Positions 5,510-6,556 of a stretch of 6,556 nt of DNA are shown piece by piece. Origin of the DNA: Bacteroidota bacterium. GTDB lineage: Bacteria > Bacteroidota > Bacteroidia > Flavobacteriales > Flavobacteriaceae. The first letter of the stretch is position 1, and every line of letters begins with the position of its first letter. The position numbers and the translations under genes are program-made. The notes beneath the pieces are model-generated. The model was not told the origin of the DNA and did no database searches. It worked only from the letters and a program-made list of their open reading frames with translations. The stretch lies in NCBI GenBank assembly GCA_024280815.1, contig JAJRPL010000101.1:1-6556 (forward strand), in the 5' to 3' direction.

Positions 5510-6096
5510 TATAAATGCTCAGGTAATAATTTAAAAGATTTTCTATGGTGCTTTGTAGCACCAAACTCTCTAATTGCAGCTCTGTGTTGTTTTGTAGGAT
5601 AGCCTTTATTTTGTTTCCAGTTGTATTCAGGAAAATCTAGGTCAATCTTCTCCATAAACTCATCACGATACGTCTTTGCCAACACAGAAGCGGCTGCAAT
5701 ACTTTTGTATTTACTATCTCCTTTCACAATGGTTTGATGTGGAATATCTTTATAAGGATTAAATTTATTACCATCAACAATAATAAATTCTGGAATAACA
5801 CTAAGTTGGTCAATAGCTTTGTGCATTGCCAATATAGAGCTTTGTAAAATATTAATTTCATCAATTTTGTCTTGCCATACAAAAGCTACAGCAAATGCCA
5901 AGGCATTCTTTTCAATGATAGGTTTAAGCTCTACTCGCTGTCTTTCAGTAAGTAATTTTGAATCGTTTAAAAATGGATGCTTAAATTTTTTAGGTAAAAT
6001 TACTGCAGCTGCAACTACCGGTCCAGACAAGCAACCACGACCTGCCTCATCTGTGCCTGCTTCTAGCTTGAATTTTGAAAATTTTAGTTTTAACAT
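5509..6096 (-). CDS. rnhB: Ribonuclease HII
   Basis: This 195-residue enzyme cuts the RNA strand of RNA-DNA hybrids and starts removal of single ribonucleotides misincorporated in DNA. From ATG 6096 the acidic active site is complete: D16 and E17 in GTDEAGRG (14-21), D108 in IIVDGNKF, and D127 in VKGDSKYKSIAAASVLAK. The DSK motif (45-47) and the C-terminal NKGYPTKQHRAAI segment are also typical, and the length is normal for the family. The frame extends three codons upstream to a TTG at 6105, but ATG 6096 is the better start. A TATTTTTG promoter-like box at 6103-6110 sits almost on the start, which would leave little or no leader. The gene is divergent from the porin gene; the RES-Xre operon lies downstream with its own promoter. 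Confidence 0.97.
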   Translation of the reverse strand: MLKLKFSKFKLEAGTDEAGRGCLSGPVVAAAVILPKKFKHPFLNDSKLLTERQRVELKPIIEKNALAFAVAFVWQDKIDEINILQSSILAMHKAIDQLSVIPEFIIVDGNKFNPYKDIPHQTIVKGDSKYKSIAAASVLAKTYRDEFMEKIDLDFPEYNWKQNKGYPTKQHRAAIREFGATKHHRKSFKLLPEHL

Positions 6097-6158
6097 AGAA
6101 CTCAAAAATAACAGTAATTACGAATTTATAACATTTTTTTGGCAAAATATTTTCAAAC

Positions 6159-6187
6159 CAATTGTTTACCTTTGCCTCAATTGTTTA
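6159..6187 (+). repeat. Direct repeat CAATTGTTTA flanking the porin -7 box
   Basis: CAATTGTTTA occurs at 6159-6168 and again at 6178-6187, a 19-base period, with the -7 box TACCTTTG starting at 6167 between them. Each copy contains the palindrome CAATTG. The spacing is near two helical turns, as for tandem sites of a regulator, but no protein can be named. Confidence 0.45.
6167..6174 (+). promoter_or_regulatory. -7 promoter element for the putative porin gene
   Basis: TACCTTTG matches TAnnTTTG exactly and ends 16 bases before ATG 6191, the same spacing as other promoters in this window. No well-placed TTG -33 element is seen. Confidence 0.55.
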
Positions 6188-6190
6188 TTT

Positions 6191-6556
6191 ATGCACAAGT
6201 ATTTTTTACTTATCATTATTATATTCTTTTCGTTAAGGATACAATCTCAAATTAATCCAACTAGACCAAACAGGGCTAATAACGGATTTGACATGAGTCA
6301 AAGAGATTCGATAAAAGATGAGGGAATGTTAGATATTCAACTCAGTGGAAAAACACATTATACTGATTATAAAGTGATTTCTTACACCAACGACTCCACA
6401 TATATAGACACCACCTTAACCATTAAAAAAGCTTATAAATTTAATTTTTTACGAAAAGATAATTTTGAATTATTACCTTTTCACAATCAAGGACAGACTT
6501 ATAATAATTTAGGGTATGATTATTCAGAGGTTTCATTATTCCCAGAAATGGGAAAT
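6191..6556 (+). CDS. Putative outer-membrane porin, Porin_10-type, N-terminal part (runs off right edge)
   Basis: ATG 6191 opens a frame of 122 codons that is still open at the window end. The first 19 residues look like a Sec signal peptide: a charged HK, a hydrophobic core (FLLIIIIFF) and a likely cut after IQS before QINPTRP. A low-complexity, Asn/Arg-rich linker follows, then a segment with DTTLTIKKAYKFNFLRKD (about 76-93), NFELLPF and GQTYNNLGYDY. This region resembles the start of flavobacterial putative porins of the Porin_10 type, predicted beta-barrels in the outer membrane. The assignment rests on family recall of this conserved stretch; the barrel itself is outside the window. The gene is divergent from rnhB and has a -7 box at 6167-6174. 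Confidence 0.8.
   Translation, partial: MHKYFLLIIIIFFSLRIQSQINPTRPNRANNGFDMSQRDSIKDEGMLDIQLSGKTHYTDYKVISYTNDSTYIDTTLTIKKAYKFNFLRKDNFELLPFHNQGQTYNNLGYDYSEVSLFPEMGN

Overview
The window looks like a chromosomal segment from a low-GC Bacteroidota, most likely a member of the Flavobacteriaceae. The evidence is the protein families (a LysS with a C-terminal extension, a flavobacterial-type LipB and the start of a Porin_10-type putative porin), AT-rich codon use, no Shine-Dalgarno sequences at the starts, and repeated matches to the Bacteroidota -7 promoter element TAnnTTTG just upstream of genes. The genus cannot be told from this sequence.

Layout, left to right. Positions 1-458 (minus) hold the N-terminal 152 residues of a DASS/SLC13-type sodium-coupled anion transporter that runs off the left edge. 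lysS (595-2292, minus) encodes lysyl-tRNA synthetase. Divergent from it on the plus strand are a 50-residue YqaE/Pmp3-family membrane protein (2416-2568) and lipB, octanoyltransferase (2601-3239). A GC-rich hairpin repeat (about 3282-3315) separates lipB from a convergent NdpA/YejK-family nucleoid-associated protein gene (3353-4402, minus). Next on the minus strand is a RES-Xre type II toxin-antitoxin operon: antitoxin 4945-5313 with a displaced N-terminal part up to 5444, and RES toxin 4487-4945. rnhB (5509-6096, minus) follows, and divergent from it is the signal-peptide end of a putative outer-membrane porin (6191-6556, plus), cut by the right edge.

Most of the window is housekeeping: aminoacylation, lipoate synthesis, and ribonucleotide removal from DNA. 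The accessory element is the RES-Xre module. Two observations stand out. (1) The antitoxin frame is open 38 codons upstream of its ATG and would join a promoter-proximal ATG at 5444 if an A7 run had one more A, or if ribosomes slipped -1 there. The antitoxin is therefore frameshifted, phase-variable, produced by recoding, or affected by a sequencing error. (2) lipB ends at a TAA that seems to replace a glutamate codon, and the next 14 or so codons still read like the LipB C-terminus. Both are single-base events and need read-level confirmation. A palindrome on the toxin-antitoxin promoter is a good candidate for an autoregulatory operator.
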